NCBI GenBank assembly: GCA_028292075.1
Contig: JAQGNA010000645.1
Location: forward strand, 1-5,492
DNA from: Rhodoferax sp.
GTDB taxonomy: Bacteria; Pseudomonadota; Gammaproteobacteria; Burkholderiales; Burkholderiaceae
Length of the DNA stretch: 5,492 bases
Direction of reading: 5' to 3'
Shown here: positions 1-5,271 of the stretch, piece after piece
Layout of the letters: each line of letters begins with the position of its first letter
Numbering within the stretch: position 1 is the first letter of the stretch
The notes under the pieces: generated by a model
Database searches by the model: none
What the model was told of the DNA's origin: nothing
Seen by the model: the letters and a program-made list of their open reading frames with translations, nothing else
Translations under genes and position numbers: made by a program

Positions 1-689
1 CCGCCTGCCGCGTCGCGCGTGTAGCGCAGGCGGTCGTGCAGCCGGCTCTTGCGGCCCTGCCAGAACTCCCAGCGCTCCGGCACCAGCCGGTAGCCGCCCC
101 AATGTGGCGGCCGGGGCGGGTTCAGCAAAAACTGCGCGCCGTACTTCGCCGCGTTGGCCACCAGCACCGCCCGCCCCGGGATGACCTGGCTTTGCGGGCT
201 GGCCCAGGCACCCAGGCGCGAATCGAGAGGCCGGCTCTTGTAGTAGGCATCGCTCTCGGCGTCGCTCACCTTCTCGACCAGGCCCTCGATGCGCACCACG
301 CGTTCCAGCTCGACCCAGTGAAACTGCAGCGCCGCGAACGGGTTGCCGGCGAGTTCCCGGCCCTTGCGGCTCTCGTAATTGGTGTACCAGACGATGCCCC
401 GCTCGTCGCAGCCCTTGATCAGCACGATGCGGGTCGAAGGGCGCAGATCGCTGCCGACGGTGGCCAGCGTCATGGCATTCGGTTCTGGCAACTGCCCGGC
501 CAGCGCCTCGGACAGCCATTGCTGGAACTGGTCCAGTGGCAGAGGGTGCGAGGCGCTTTCGTCGAGCTCGGCGCGCTCGTAGCTCTTGCGCAGGTCGGCC
601 AGATCGGGTGAAACCGAATGGCCCGGGCCGGTCGATGAAAGGGACGATGGCGAAAGATGAGAAGGAGGGGAGGGAGGTGTGGCGCTCAT
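1..689 (-). CDS. pdxH: Pyridoxine/pyridoxamine 5'-phosphate oxidase (3' end cut by window edge)
   Basis: FMN-dependent cytosolic oxidase that converts pyridoxine or pyridoxamine 5'-phosphate to pyridoxal 5'-phosphate, in vitamin B6 synthesis and salvage. I read 229 codons. Family blocks appear in order: NAMTLATV (71-78), [11 protein letters not shown] (83-93), [11 protein letters not shown] (107-117, FMN-binding region), QFHW (122-125), [17 protein letters not shown] (152-168), [12 protein letters not shown] (194-205) and RLHDR (216-220). R216 and H218 match the substrate-phosphate residues of E. coli PdxH (R197/H199). The usual C-terminal tail ending in RLAP lies outside the window. The ATG at 689 is chosen because no ATG, GTG or TTG follows in frame before the conserved domain. 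An in-frame ATG at 698 is an alternative; neither has a clear Shine-Dalgarno. The first ~28 residues are an unusual Ser/Pro-rich extension. The gene diverges from the nucleotidyltransferase gene. Family assignment is secure; the exact start is not. Confidence 0.97.
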   Translation of the reverse strand, partial: MSATPPSPPSHLSPSSLSSTGPGHSVSPDLADLRKSYERAELDESASHPLPLDQFQQWLSEALAGQLPEPNAMTLATVGSDLRPSTRIVLIKGCDERGIVWYTNYESRKGRELAGNPFAALQFHWVELERVVRIEGLVEKVSDAESDAYYKSRPLDSRLGAWASPQSQVIPGRAVLVANAAKYGAQFLLNPPRPPHWGGYRLVPERWEFWQGRKSRLHDRLRYTRDAAG

Positions 690-695
690 GGCACG

Positions 696-730
696 CATTG
701 TGCAACCGCATGCGGGATGGAGGCACAATG
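696..730. repeat. Nested palindromes in the pdxH/nucleotidyltransferase divergent gap
   Basis: A perfect 8-bp inverted repeat, CATTGTGC (696-703) and GCACAATG (723-730), is separated by 19 nt. Inside it lies a perfect 10-bp palindrome, CCGCATGCGG (706-715), whose centre is offset by about 2.5 bp. The right arm contains the ATG of the nucleotidyltransferase gene (728). The left arm, read on the minus strand, contains the alternative pdxH ATG (698), so both possible start codons share the context GCACAATG. It could be an operator for a dimeric regulator of the divergent pair, or coincidence in GC-rich DNA. The repeats are seen directly; the function is speculative. Confidence 0.4.
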
Positions 731-1354
731 GGCTGGCACAAACCATACTGGAGTCCGCGCATCGAACCGATCTCCGTCTTCTCGAACCTGGAGGATCGCC
801 TGCTGCCCGTGGTCATCGTGCTGGCCGCCGGCCGGGGCGAGCGCTTTGCCGCGTCAGGCGGGCAGGTCCACAAGCTAGAAGCACCGCTGGCTGGCAAGCG
901 CGTGCGCGACCACACCCTTGCCGCGGTGCGCGCCAGCGGCCTGCCGTGGTGGATGGTCAAGGCCGCGCCCGGCCTGCACGGCATGGGCGACTCCATCCGC
1001 GCCGGCGTGCTGGCCACCCAGCATGCGCCGGGCTGGCTGGTATTGCCGGCCGATCTTCCCCTCGTGCGGCCGGCCAGCCTGCTGGCAGTGGCGCAGGCGC
1101 TGACCCATGCGCCCGTGGTCGTGCCGCATTGCGACGGCAAGCGGGGCCACCCGGTGGGCTTCGACGCCAGCTGCATGCATGCCCTGCTCGACCTCGAAGG
1201 CCACGACGGCGCCGCCCACATCGTGCAGGCCCAGCGTGCGGCCGACCAGGTGGTCGACCTGTCGCTGAACGACATCGGCATCGTGACCGACATCGACACG
1301 GTGGACGACCTCTACGCCGCCGAACAGTTGTTGACGCAGCGCCGCTTCGCCTGA
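728..1354 (+). CDS. MobA/MocA-like NTP-transferase domain protein
   Basis: A 208-residue protein of the MobA-like NTP transferase group (GT-A/Rossmann-like fold), whose members transfer a nucleotidyl group from CTP or GTP to molybdopterin or to other phosphorylated acceptors. Visible motifs are the N-terminal nucleotide loop [10 protein letters not shown] (about 31-40) followed by [12 protein letters not shown], then [10 protein letters not shown], the metal-binding-type [17 protein letters not shown] and the C-terminal TDIDTVDDL. These match MocA-type layout, but the segment between the first helix and GMGDS is short ([17 protein letters not shown]), where typical MocA proteins carry a longer strand-helix-strand. 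About 28 residues precede the domain. ATG 728 is preferred because GGAGG (719-723) lies 4 nt upstream; an in-frame ATG at 710 has no ribosome site, and GTG 809 would give a domain-only protein. No molybdenum gene is nearby, so the substrate is unknown. Coding is well supported; the cofactor role is only one possibility. Confidence 0.8.
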   Translation: MGWHKPYWSPRIEPISVFSNLEDRLLPVVIVLAAGRGERFAASGGQVHKLEAPLAGKRVRDHTLAAVRASGLPWWMVKAAPGLHGMGDSIRAGVLATQHAPGWLVLPADLPLVRPASLLAVAQALTHAPVVVPHCDGKRGHPVGFDASCMHALLDLEGHDGAAHIVQAQRAADQVVDLSLNDIGIVTDIDTVDDLYAAEQLLTQRRFA

Positions 1355-1360
1355 TGCGGT

Positions 1361-1374
1361 GGGCCAGTAGGCCC
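1361..1374. other. Small hairpin between convergent genes
   Basis: GGGCC, loop AGTA, GGCCC forms a 5-bp stem 6 nt after the nucleotidyltransferase stop, in the 53-bp gap before the convergent chaC stop. No T-run follows on either strand, so it is a poor intrinsic terminator. It may only stabilise transcript ends. No better terminator is visible in this gap. Confidence 0.2.
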
Positions 1375-1407
1375 TGTTAACTCCCTCTCGTCCGTTGAAC
1401 CCGCCTC

Positions 1408-2040
1408 TTACGCTTCGCTGGAAGACAGCCTCAACAACCGCTCCAGCGCCCGGTCGTGAATGTCATGCTCCAGCAGCCCGTGGAAGGTGTTGCGGGCGTA
1501 ATCGAGCGAAGTGCCGTAGCGACCGCAGGATTCCGAGAACACCCGCCGCACCTGCGCCTCGGTGAGTTCGCGGGTGTAGTTCGGGCTGCGGCGCGATAGC
1601 GTGAACGCCAGGGCGCTGACGGTGCCCTCGGTGGTCTGGCAACGCAGCCACTTGGGGTCGTAGACGCCGGTTGCCATTTCGCGCTGCCACAGGCGGGGCA
1701 GGGCTTCGGCGACCTCGTGGCGTGGAATGCGGAACACCACGCCCTGGCAACTGCCGCCGGACAGCAGGGCGAACACCAGCCCCGGGCAGTCGGGCGTGCC
1801 GCGGTTGATGCGGCTCCACATCTTCAATGAGCGGTGCCAGCCGTGCACCCGGGCGCGGCGCTGCTCGATGAAGTCGAATTCCGGACGCCAGATCAGCGAA
1901 GCGTAGCCAAAGACCCAAAGGTCGGACTCGCCGCCCCACCTGAGCTTGGCCATCTCGAGCATGCGCTTGGGGCAGCGGGAGGCGTCAGCGCCTGCCAGCG
2001 TGGGCAGGGAAGGTTGAACCGCGGAGGCAATTTCCATCAT
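1408..2040 (-). CDS. chaC: ChaC-family gamma-glutamylcyclotransferase
   Basis: Cytosolic enzyme of the ChaC family, which degrades glutathione to 5-oxoproline and Cys-Gly. Among its 210 residues, the substrate-binding loop FGYASLIWRPEF is at 44-55 (family form YGSLIW) and RGTPDCPGLVFAL at 80-92. LWQREMATGVYDP (117-129) holds the likely catalytic glutamate E121, equivalent to the essential Glu of characterised ChaC proteins. A C-terminal region G-x-S-x-D-Y-x-x-N-T (176-185) is also typical. Length fits the family (about 180-230 aa). About 38 residues precede the domain, so the real start could be M27 or M30; the tandem ATGs at 2040/2037 have only a weak ribosome site (GAGTG). The gene converges on the nucleotidyltransferase gene and diverges from the OmpA-like gene. 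A good sigma70-type promoter lies upstream, inside the OmpA-like coding region. Glutathione specificity is a family inference. Confidence 0.9.
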   Translation of the reverse strand: MMEIASAVQPSLPTLAGADASRCPKRMLEMAKLRWGGESDLWVFGYASLIWRPEFDFIEQRRARVHGWHRSLKMWSRINRGTPDCPGLVFALLSGGSCQGVVFRIPRHEVAEALPRLWQREMATGVYDPKWLRCQTTEGTVSALAFTLSRRSPNYTRELTEAQVRRVFSESCGRYGTSLDYARNTFHGLLEHDIHDRALERLLRLSSSEA

Positions 2041-2050
2041 GCAAGCACTC

Positions 2051-2056
2051 TACAAT
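2051..2056 (+). promoter_or_regulatory. Candidate -10 element for the OmpA-like gene
   Basis: TACAAT matches the sigma70 -10 consensus at 5 of 6 positions and lies 28 nt before the OmpA-like start codon, which would put transcription start near 2062-2064. No good -35 sits at 16-18 bp spacing (CAATTT at 2028-2033 is weak), so the promoter may be weak or depend on an activator. It lies just upstream of chaC, inside the predicted chaC 5' leader. Confidence 0.4.
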
Positions 2057-2072
2057 CGCCACAAATTTTTCT

Positions 2073-2076
2073 GGAG
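2073..2076 (+). promoter_or_regulatory. Ribosome binding site of the OmpA-like gene
   Basis: GGAG sits 8 nt before ATG 2085, which is good Shine-Dalgarno spacing. It fixes this start and supports a protein that begins with a short acidic tail before its membrane segment. Confidence 0.7.
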
Positions 2077-2081
2077 TACAA

Positions 2082-2110
2082 ATTATGTTTTCACAAGACG
2101 AAGATGACAA
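2082..2110 (-). promoter_or_regulatory. Predicted sigma70 promoter of chaC inside the OmpA-like gene
   Basis: On the minus strand, TTGTCA (2110-2105, 5 of 6 matches to TTGACA) is followed by exactly 17 nt and CATAAT (2087-2082, 5 of 6 matches to TATAAT). Transcription would start near 2075, leaving a leader of about 35 nt before chaC. The element covers the start codon and first nine codons of the OmpA-like gene and faces that gene's own -10. It is the best promoter match I found in the window. Its activity is predicted, not shown. Confidence 0.55.
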
Positions 2111-2594
2111 CCAACGTGTTGCTTTGGGGCTCGTATTCGGCGTCGTGCTGCTGGTGGTCGCCTCGGTGATCGGTGTCGGCATCCACAAGTCGCGGCCCGT
2201 GGCGAGCGCGCCGGCCGTGGTGCAAACCGCGAGCGTGCCGGCCACCGTGGTCGTGGTCGATCCGAATGCCGCCAGCGTCAAGGTTGAAAACGGCGTGGTC
2301 ACGTTCTACTTCGCCAGCGGCAAGGCCGACCTGGCACCCGGCGCCAACGACGCTCTGGCCGAGGTGGTCAAGGCCATCGCCGGCGGCAAGCAGGCTTCGG
2401 TCAGCGGGTACCACGACGCGACCGGTGACGCCGCCGTCAACGCCGAGCTGTCCAAGCAGCGGGCCATGGCCGTGCGCGACGCGATCAAGGCCATGGGCGC
2501 GGCCGAAGACAAGATCGAACTGAAGAAGCCGGCGGAGATGCAGGCGGCCGGTTCCAACGCCGAAGCTCGCCGGGTCGAAGTGACGGTGCAATGA
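2085..2594 (+). CDS. Membrane-anchored OmpA/MotB-domain protein
   Basis: A 169-residue envelope protein. A short acidic N-terminus (MFSQDEDDNQR) leads into a hydrophobic segment at about 12-33 with no obvious signal-peptidase or lipobox site, so it is probably a signal anchor. An Ala/Val/Pro-rich linker (36-60) follows, then an OmpA C-terminal domain (about 68-169), the family that binds peptidoglycan non-covalently. Domain signs are FYFASGKADL (74-83; family form FxxxSxxL), SGYHDATGDAAVNAELSKQR (107-126; usual form GHTDxxGxxxxNxxLSxxR) with D111, and the terminal ARRVEVTV (161-168), matching NRRVEI. The loop between them (KKPAEMQ) is shorter and less conserved than usual. The gene is probably monocistronic: it has its own -10 and GGAG ribosome site, and a strong terminator follows. 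The fold call is firm; the specific role (cell-wall tethering) is inferred, and peptidoglycan binding may be weakened by the divergent loop. Confidence 0.88.
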   Translation: MFSQDEDDNQRVALGLVFGVVLLVVASVIGVGIHKSRPVASAPAVVQTASVPATVVVVDPNAASVKVENGVVTFYFASGKADLAPGANDALAEVVKAIAGGKQASVSGYHDATGDAAVNAELSKQRAMAVRDAIKAMGAAEDKIELKKPAEMQAAGSNAEARRVEVTVQ

Positions 2595-2623
2595 GCCGGC
2601 GCGGCCTCGTCGCCGCCTCCGCG

Positions 2624-2649
2624 AAAAGCCCGGCTCGCCGGGCTTTTTT
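2624..2649 (+). terminator. Intrinsic terminator after the OmpA-like gene
   Basis: A perfect 10-bp stem (AAAAGCCCGG / CCGGGCTTTT) with a CTCG tetraloop is followed by two more T residues, giving six Ts in all. It begins 29 nt after the stop codon. The A-run on the left arm means it could also work in the minus direction. It isolates the OmpA-like gene from edd. Confidence 0.93.
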
Positions 2650-2672
2650 CATGGCCCAGGCCTTTTTATGTT

Positions 2673-2691
2673 TGGTAACCCACTGGTAACC
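2673..2691. promoter_or_regulatory. Tandem TGGTAACC half-sites upstream of edd
   Basis: TGGTAACC occurs at 2673-2680 and 2684-2691, an exact direct repeat with an 11-bp period (about one helical turn), 64-82 bp before the edd start. The 7-mer GGTAACC is nearly self-complementary. As I recall, operators of the LacI-type gluconate repressor GntR in E. coli are built from GTTACC/GGTAAC half-sites and also occur near edd, which fits the gene here. The repeat is seen directly; the regulator's identity is inferred, and none is encoded in the window. Confidence 0.45.
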
Positions 2692-2698
2692 GGCGCCC

Positions 2699-2727
2699 AT
2701 GCCATGCGGCCAGATCAGGGGTACGAT
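2699..2727 (+). promoter_or_regulatory. edd: Tentative edd-eda promoter
   Basis: ATGCCA (2699-2704) and TACGAT (2722-2727) are separated by 17 nt; each matches the sigma70 consensus at 4 of 6 positions. Start would fall near 2733-2735, about 20 nt before edd. TGTAAT (2735-2740) is a closer -10 match (5 of 6) but has no -35 and would leave almost no leader. Either would lie between the upstream and downstream GTTACC-type half-sites. Confidence 0.25.
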
Positions 2728-2743
2728 AGGCGCCTGTAATTAA

Positions 2744-2790
2744 GTTACCAAAATATGACGAAACTCCACGAGACAGTTACCAAGGTCACC
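2744..2790. promoter_or_regulatory. Downstream GTTACC half-sites spanning the edd start
   Basis: GTTACCAAA (2744-2752) is an exact 9-bp inverted copy of TTTGGTAAC (2671-2679) and ends 2 nt before the edd ATG. GTTACCAA recurs at 2776-2783, 32 bp on (about three helical turns), within edd codons 8-10, followed by a related GTCACC (2785-2790). Together with the upstream pair, this would let a repressor bind on both sides of the promoter or loop the DNA. Repeats are seen; the operator role is inferred. Confidence 0.4.
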
Positions 2791-4575
2791 GAACGCATCC
2801 GCGAGCGCAGCGCGCCGACACGCGCCGCCTACCTGGCCCGGCTGGACGCCGCGGCAGGCCGCCAGCCCGGCGCGGAGCGAATGGGTTGCGCCAACGTGGC
2901 GCATGCCTTCGCCGGCATGCCCTCGAACGACAAGTTCAAGGTGGTGGCCGAGAAGGCGCTCAACATCGGCATCGTCACCTCCTACAACGACATGCTGTCG
3001 GCCCATACGCCGATGCAGGCCTATCCTGATCTGATCAAGGCCGAGGCCCGGAAGTTCGGCGCCACGGCCCAGGTGGCGGGTGGCGTGCCCGCGATGTGCG
3101 ACGGCGTCACCCAGGGCACGCCCGGCATGGAGCTGAGCCTTTTCAGCCGCGACGTCATCGCCATGGCCACCGCGGTGGCGCTGAGCCACGACGTGTTCGA
3201 CGCCGCGCTGCTGCTGGGCGTGTGCGACAAGATCGTCCCCGGACTGCTGATCGGTGCGTTGCAGTTCGGCCATTTGCCGATGGTGTTCGTGCCCGCTGGT
3301 CCCATGCCTTCCGGGCTGTCCAATAACGCCAAATCGAAGGTGCGCGAACAGGCGGCGCAGGGCCTGGTCGGCCGGCCCGAGCTGCTCGAGGCCGAATCGG
3401 CCGCCTACCATTCGGCGGGCACCTGCACCTTCTACGGAACGGCCAACAGCAACCAGATGCTGCTCGAGGCCATGGGCCTGCACGTGCCCGGCACCGCCTT
3501 CGTGGCACCCGGCGGCAGCCTGCGGGACGAACTCACCCGCGAGGCCGCGCGCACCGTGCTCGGCATCACCTTCAAGCGCCGGTTCGCGCCCATCGGCCGG
3601 GTGGTGGACGAGCGCGCCATCGTCAATGCGATGGTGGCGCTGCTGGCCACCGGCGGCTCCACCAACCACCTGATCCACTGGGTGGCGGTGGCCCATTCGG
3701 CGGGCATCGTGATCGACTGGAACGACTTCAGCGCGCTGTCCGAAGTGGTGCCCACGCTGGCCAAGGTGTACCCGAACGGCAGCGCCGACGTGAACCAGTT
3801 CCAGGCGGCCGGCGGCACCGGCTACATCATTCGCGAGCTGCTCGACGCAGGCTTCATGCACGAAGACGTGCTGACGGTGCGCGAAGGCGGCCTGCGCGAA
3901 TTTACTGCCGAGCCTTCGTTCCAGGGGGCATCGCTGCACTGGGACGTGGCCGGCGCCTCGAAGGACGTGAGCATCGTGCGGCCCGCCACGGCGCCGTTCA
4001 GCGCCACCGGCGGTTTGAAACTGTTGCAGGGCAATCTCGGGCGCAGCGTGATCAAGGTGTCTGCCGTGCCCGAAGACCGCCATGTGGTGGAAGCGCCGGC
4101 GCGGGTCTTCGACTCGCAGGAGGCGCTTCACCGGGCCTTCAACGCTGGTGAACTCGACCGCGACGTCGTCTGCGTGGTGCGCTGGCAGGGCCCGCAGGCC
4201 AACGGCATGCCCGAACTGCACAAGCTCACGCCGCCACTGGCCGTGCTGCAGGGCAAGGGCTTCAAGGTGGCGCTGGTGACCGACGGCCGCATGAGCGGCG
4301 CCTCGGGCAAGGTACCAGCCGCCATTCATCTTTCGCCCGAAGCCGTGGCCGGCGGACCGCTGGCCCGCATCCAGGACGGCGACGTGGTCCGGCTCGATGC
4401 CGTCGCTGGCACACTCCAGGCCCTGGTGTCCGAAGAGGAATGGGCGCTTCGCCCCGTCGCCACCATGCCCCCCACCTTGCTCGCCGCCAACGCGGTGGGC
4501 ATGGGTAGAGAACTATTCACCGGCATGCGCCGCAGTGCCACCACCGCAGAAACAGGAGCAATTTCATGGCTGTAG
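2755..4575 (+). CDS. edd: 6-phosphogluconate dehydratase (Entner-Doudoroff)
   Basis: Cytosolic iron-sulfur enzyme of the IlvD/Edd family that dehydrates 6-phospho-D-gluconate to 2-keto-3-deoxy-6-phosphogluconate (KDPG), the first committed Entner-Doudoroff step. It is full length at 606 residues (family about 600-610). Family signature 1 is [12 protein letters not shown] (157-168) and signature 2 is [12 protein letters not shown] (506-517). C157 and C224 (in [14 protein letters not shown]) have the same 67-residue spacing as the conserved cysteines described for Zymomonas Edd; C115 (MCDGVTQG) is a likely third cluster ligand. ATGGSTNH (298-305) is also typical. ATG 2755 gives the expected N-terminus (VTERIRERS), but no Shine-Dalgarno precedes it, only an A/T-rich leader with a GTTACC half-site. 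The gene overlaps eda by 10 bp, so they form one operon. Being Fe-S dependent, activity should be oxygen-sensitive. Identity is very secure. Confidence 0.98.
   Translation: MTKLHETVTKVTERIRERSAPTRAAYLARLDAAAGRQPGAERMGCANVAHAFAGMPSNDKFKVVAEKALNIGIVTSYNDMLSAHTPMQAYPDLIKAEARKFGATAQVAGGVPAMCDGVTQGTPGMELSLFSRDVIAMATAVALSHDVFDAALLLGVCDKIVPGLLIGALQFGHLPMVFVPAGPMPSGLSNNAKSKVREQAAQGLVGRPELLEAESAAYHSAGTCTFYGTANSNQMLLEAMGLHVPGTAFVAPGGSLRDELTREAARTVLGITFKRRFAPIGRVVDERAIVNAMVALLATGGSTNHLIHWVAVAHSAGIVIDWNDFSALSEVVPTLAKVYPNGSADVNQFQAAGGTGYIIRELLDAGFMHEDVLTVREGGLREFTAEPSFQGASLHWDVAGASKDVSIVRPATAPFSATGGLKLLQGNLGRSVIKVSAVPEDRHVVEAPARVFDSQEALHRAFNAGELDRDVVCVVRWQGPQANGMPELHKLTPPLAVLQGKGFKVALVTDGRMSGASGKVPAAIHLSPEAVAGGPLARIQDGDVVRLDAVAGTLQALVSEEEWALRPVATMPPTLLAANAVGMGRELFTGMRRSATTAETGAISWL
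4554..4558 (+). promoter_or_regulatory. eda: Ribosome binding site of eda within edd
   Basis: AGGAG lies 7 nt before ATG 4566, inside the last codons of edd. It fixes the eda start and, with the 10-bp overlap (4566-4575), points to translational coupling of the two enzymes. Confidence 0.8.
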
Positions 4576-5255
4576 CCAACGACAACCCCATCACCACCGC
4601 CCAGGCCAGCCGCAACCGTCGCACCTGGACGGCGCTCGAGGTCATGCAGGATGCCGCGGTCATTCCGGTCATCGTGCTGAACGACGTGGCCCATGCCGTG
4701 CCCCTGGCGCGGGCGCTGGTGGCTGGCGGCATTCGCATGCTTGAAGTGACGCTGCGCACGCCGCAGGCGCTGGCCTGCATCGAGGCCATCGCCCGTGATG
4801 TGCCCGAAGCCGTGGTCGGCGCCGGCACGGTGCGCAGCGCCGCGGACGCCAAGGCCGCGGCCGATGCGGGTGCCCTGTTCGCGGTGAGCCCCGGCTTTAC
4901 CGTGGCGGTCGGCCAGGCCTGCCGCGACCAGGGTCTGGCCCTGTTGCCCGGCGTGGCCACCGGCAGCGAAATCATGATGGCCCAGGAGGAGGGCTACACG
5001 CAGTTGAAGTTCTTCCCCGCGATGCAGGCGGGTGGAGTGGCCATGCTGAAGGCCTGGGGCGGCCCCTTCTTCGACGTGCGCTTCTGCCCCACGGGCGGCG
5101 TCACGCTGCAGAACGCGCCTGAGTTTCTGGCGCTGTCGAACGTGGTGTGTGTGGGCGGCTCATGGCTGGTGCCGGCCGACGCCGTGAAGGCCGGCGACTG
5201 GAACCGCATCACCCAGCTGGCAAGCGACACGGCCAATCTCAAAAAGGCTGCCTGA
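4566..5255 (+). CDS. eda: KDPG aldolase (2-dehydro-3-deoxy-phosphogluconate aldolase)
   Basis: Class I aldolase that splits KDPG into pyruvate and glyceraldehyde 3-phosphate, completing the Entner-Doudoroff pathway begun by the preceding gene. The 229-residue TIM-barrel protein carries the catalytic motif LEVTLRTP (59-66) with E60 and R64, GAGTV (85-89) with T88, the Schiff-base motif LKFFPA (147-152) with K148, the phosphate-binding FCPTGGV (173-179) and VGGSWL (196-201). The E60-R64-T88-K148 spacing equals that of E. coli Eda (E45, R49, T73, K133), so numbering is shifted by 15. The N-terminus is therefore about 15 residues longer than in E. coli ([16 protein letters not shown]), and part of it is encoded in the overlap with edd. 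Some Eda proteins also act on 4-hydroxy-2-oxoglutarate or oxaloacetate. No clear intrinsic terminator follows; the next gene is convergent 16 bp away. Confidence 0.98.
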   Translation: MAVANDNPITTAQASRNRRTWTALEVMQDAAVIPVIVLNDVAHAVPLARALVAGGIRMLEVTLRTPQALACIEAIARDVPEAVVGAGTVRSAADAKAAADAGALFAVSPGFTVAVGQACRDQGLALLPGVATGSEIMMAQEEGYTQLKFFPAMQAGGVAMLKAWGGPFFDVRFCPTGGVTLQNAPEFLALSNVVCVGGSWLVPADAVKAGDWNRITQLASDTANLKKAA

Positions 5256-5271
5256 TTTCAGCACCGGCCGT

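Noticed and set aside
36..611. A 191-codon plus-strand open frame antisense to pdxH
   Set aside because: It is the mirror of a clear pdxH frame; the Ala/Leu/Gln/Arg-rich translation shows no family motif.
536..727. A 64-residue upstream extension of the nucleotidyltransferase
   Set aside because: It runs antisense to pdxH, is Arg-rich and has no domain; ATG 728 has a GGAGG just upstream and starts past the pdxH start.
679..1380. A 233-codon frame overlapping the nucleotidyltransferase gene
   Set aside because: The translation is Arg/Ala/Pro/Gly-rich, typical of a shifted frame in GC-rich coding DNA; the 728-1354 frame carries real motifs.
2150..2157. E. coli-type Chi sequence GCTGGTGG
   Set aside because: It arises from common Leu/Val codons in a GC-rich coding region, and Chi specificity is not known to hold for this lineage.
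2091..2591. A 166-codon frame antisense to the OmpA-like gene
   Set aside because: His/Gly/Asp-rich shadow of the OmpA-domain frame, with no ribosome site or motif.
2653..2667. A second terminator (GGCCCAGGCC followed by TTTTT) after the OmpA-like gene
   Set aside because: A full GGCC/GGCC stem would leave a 2-nt loop, and a 3-4-nt loop leaves only a 3-bp stem. The strong terminator at 2624-2649 already explains transcript ending.
2595..2754. HexR-type operator (TTGT-N7/8-ACAA) controlling edd
   Set aside because: No such pair is visible in the intergenic region; the repeated motif there is GGTAAC/GTTACC.
2740..4329. A 529-codon open frame antisense to edd
   Set aside because: It mirrors edd codon structure in GC-rich DNA, giving a His/Gly/Ala/Arg-rich sequence without recognisable domains, and edd is unmistakable on the other strand.
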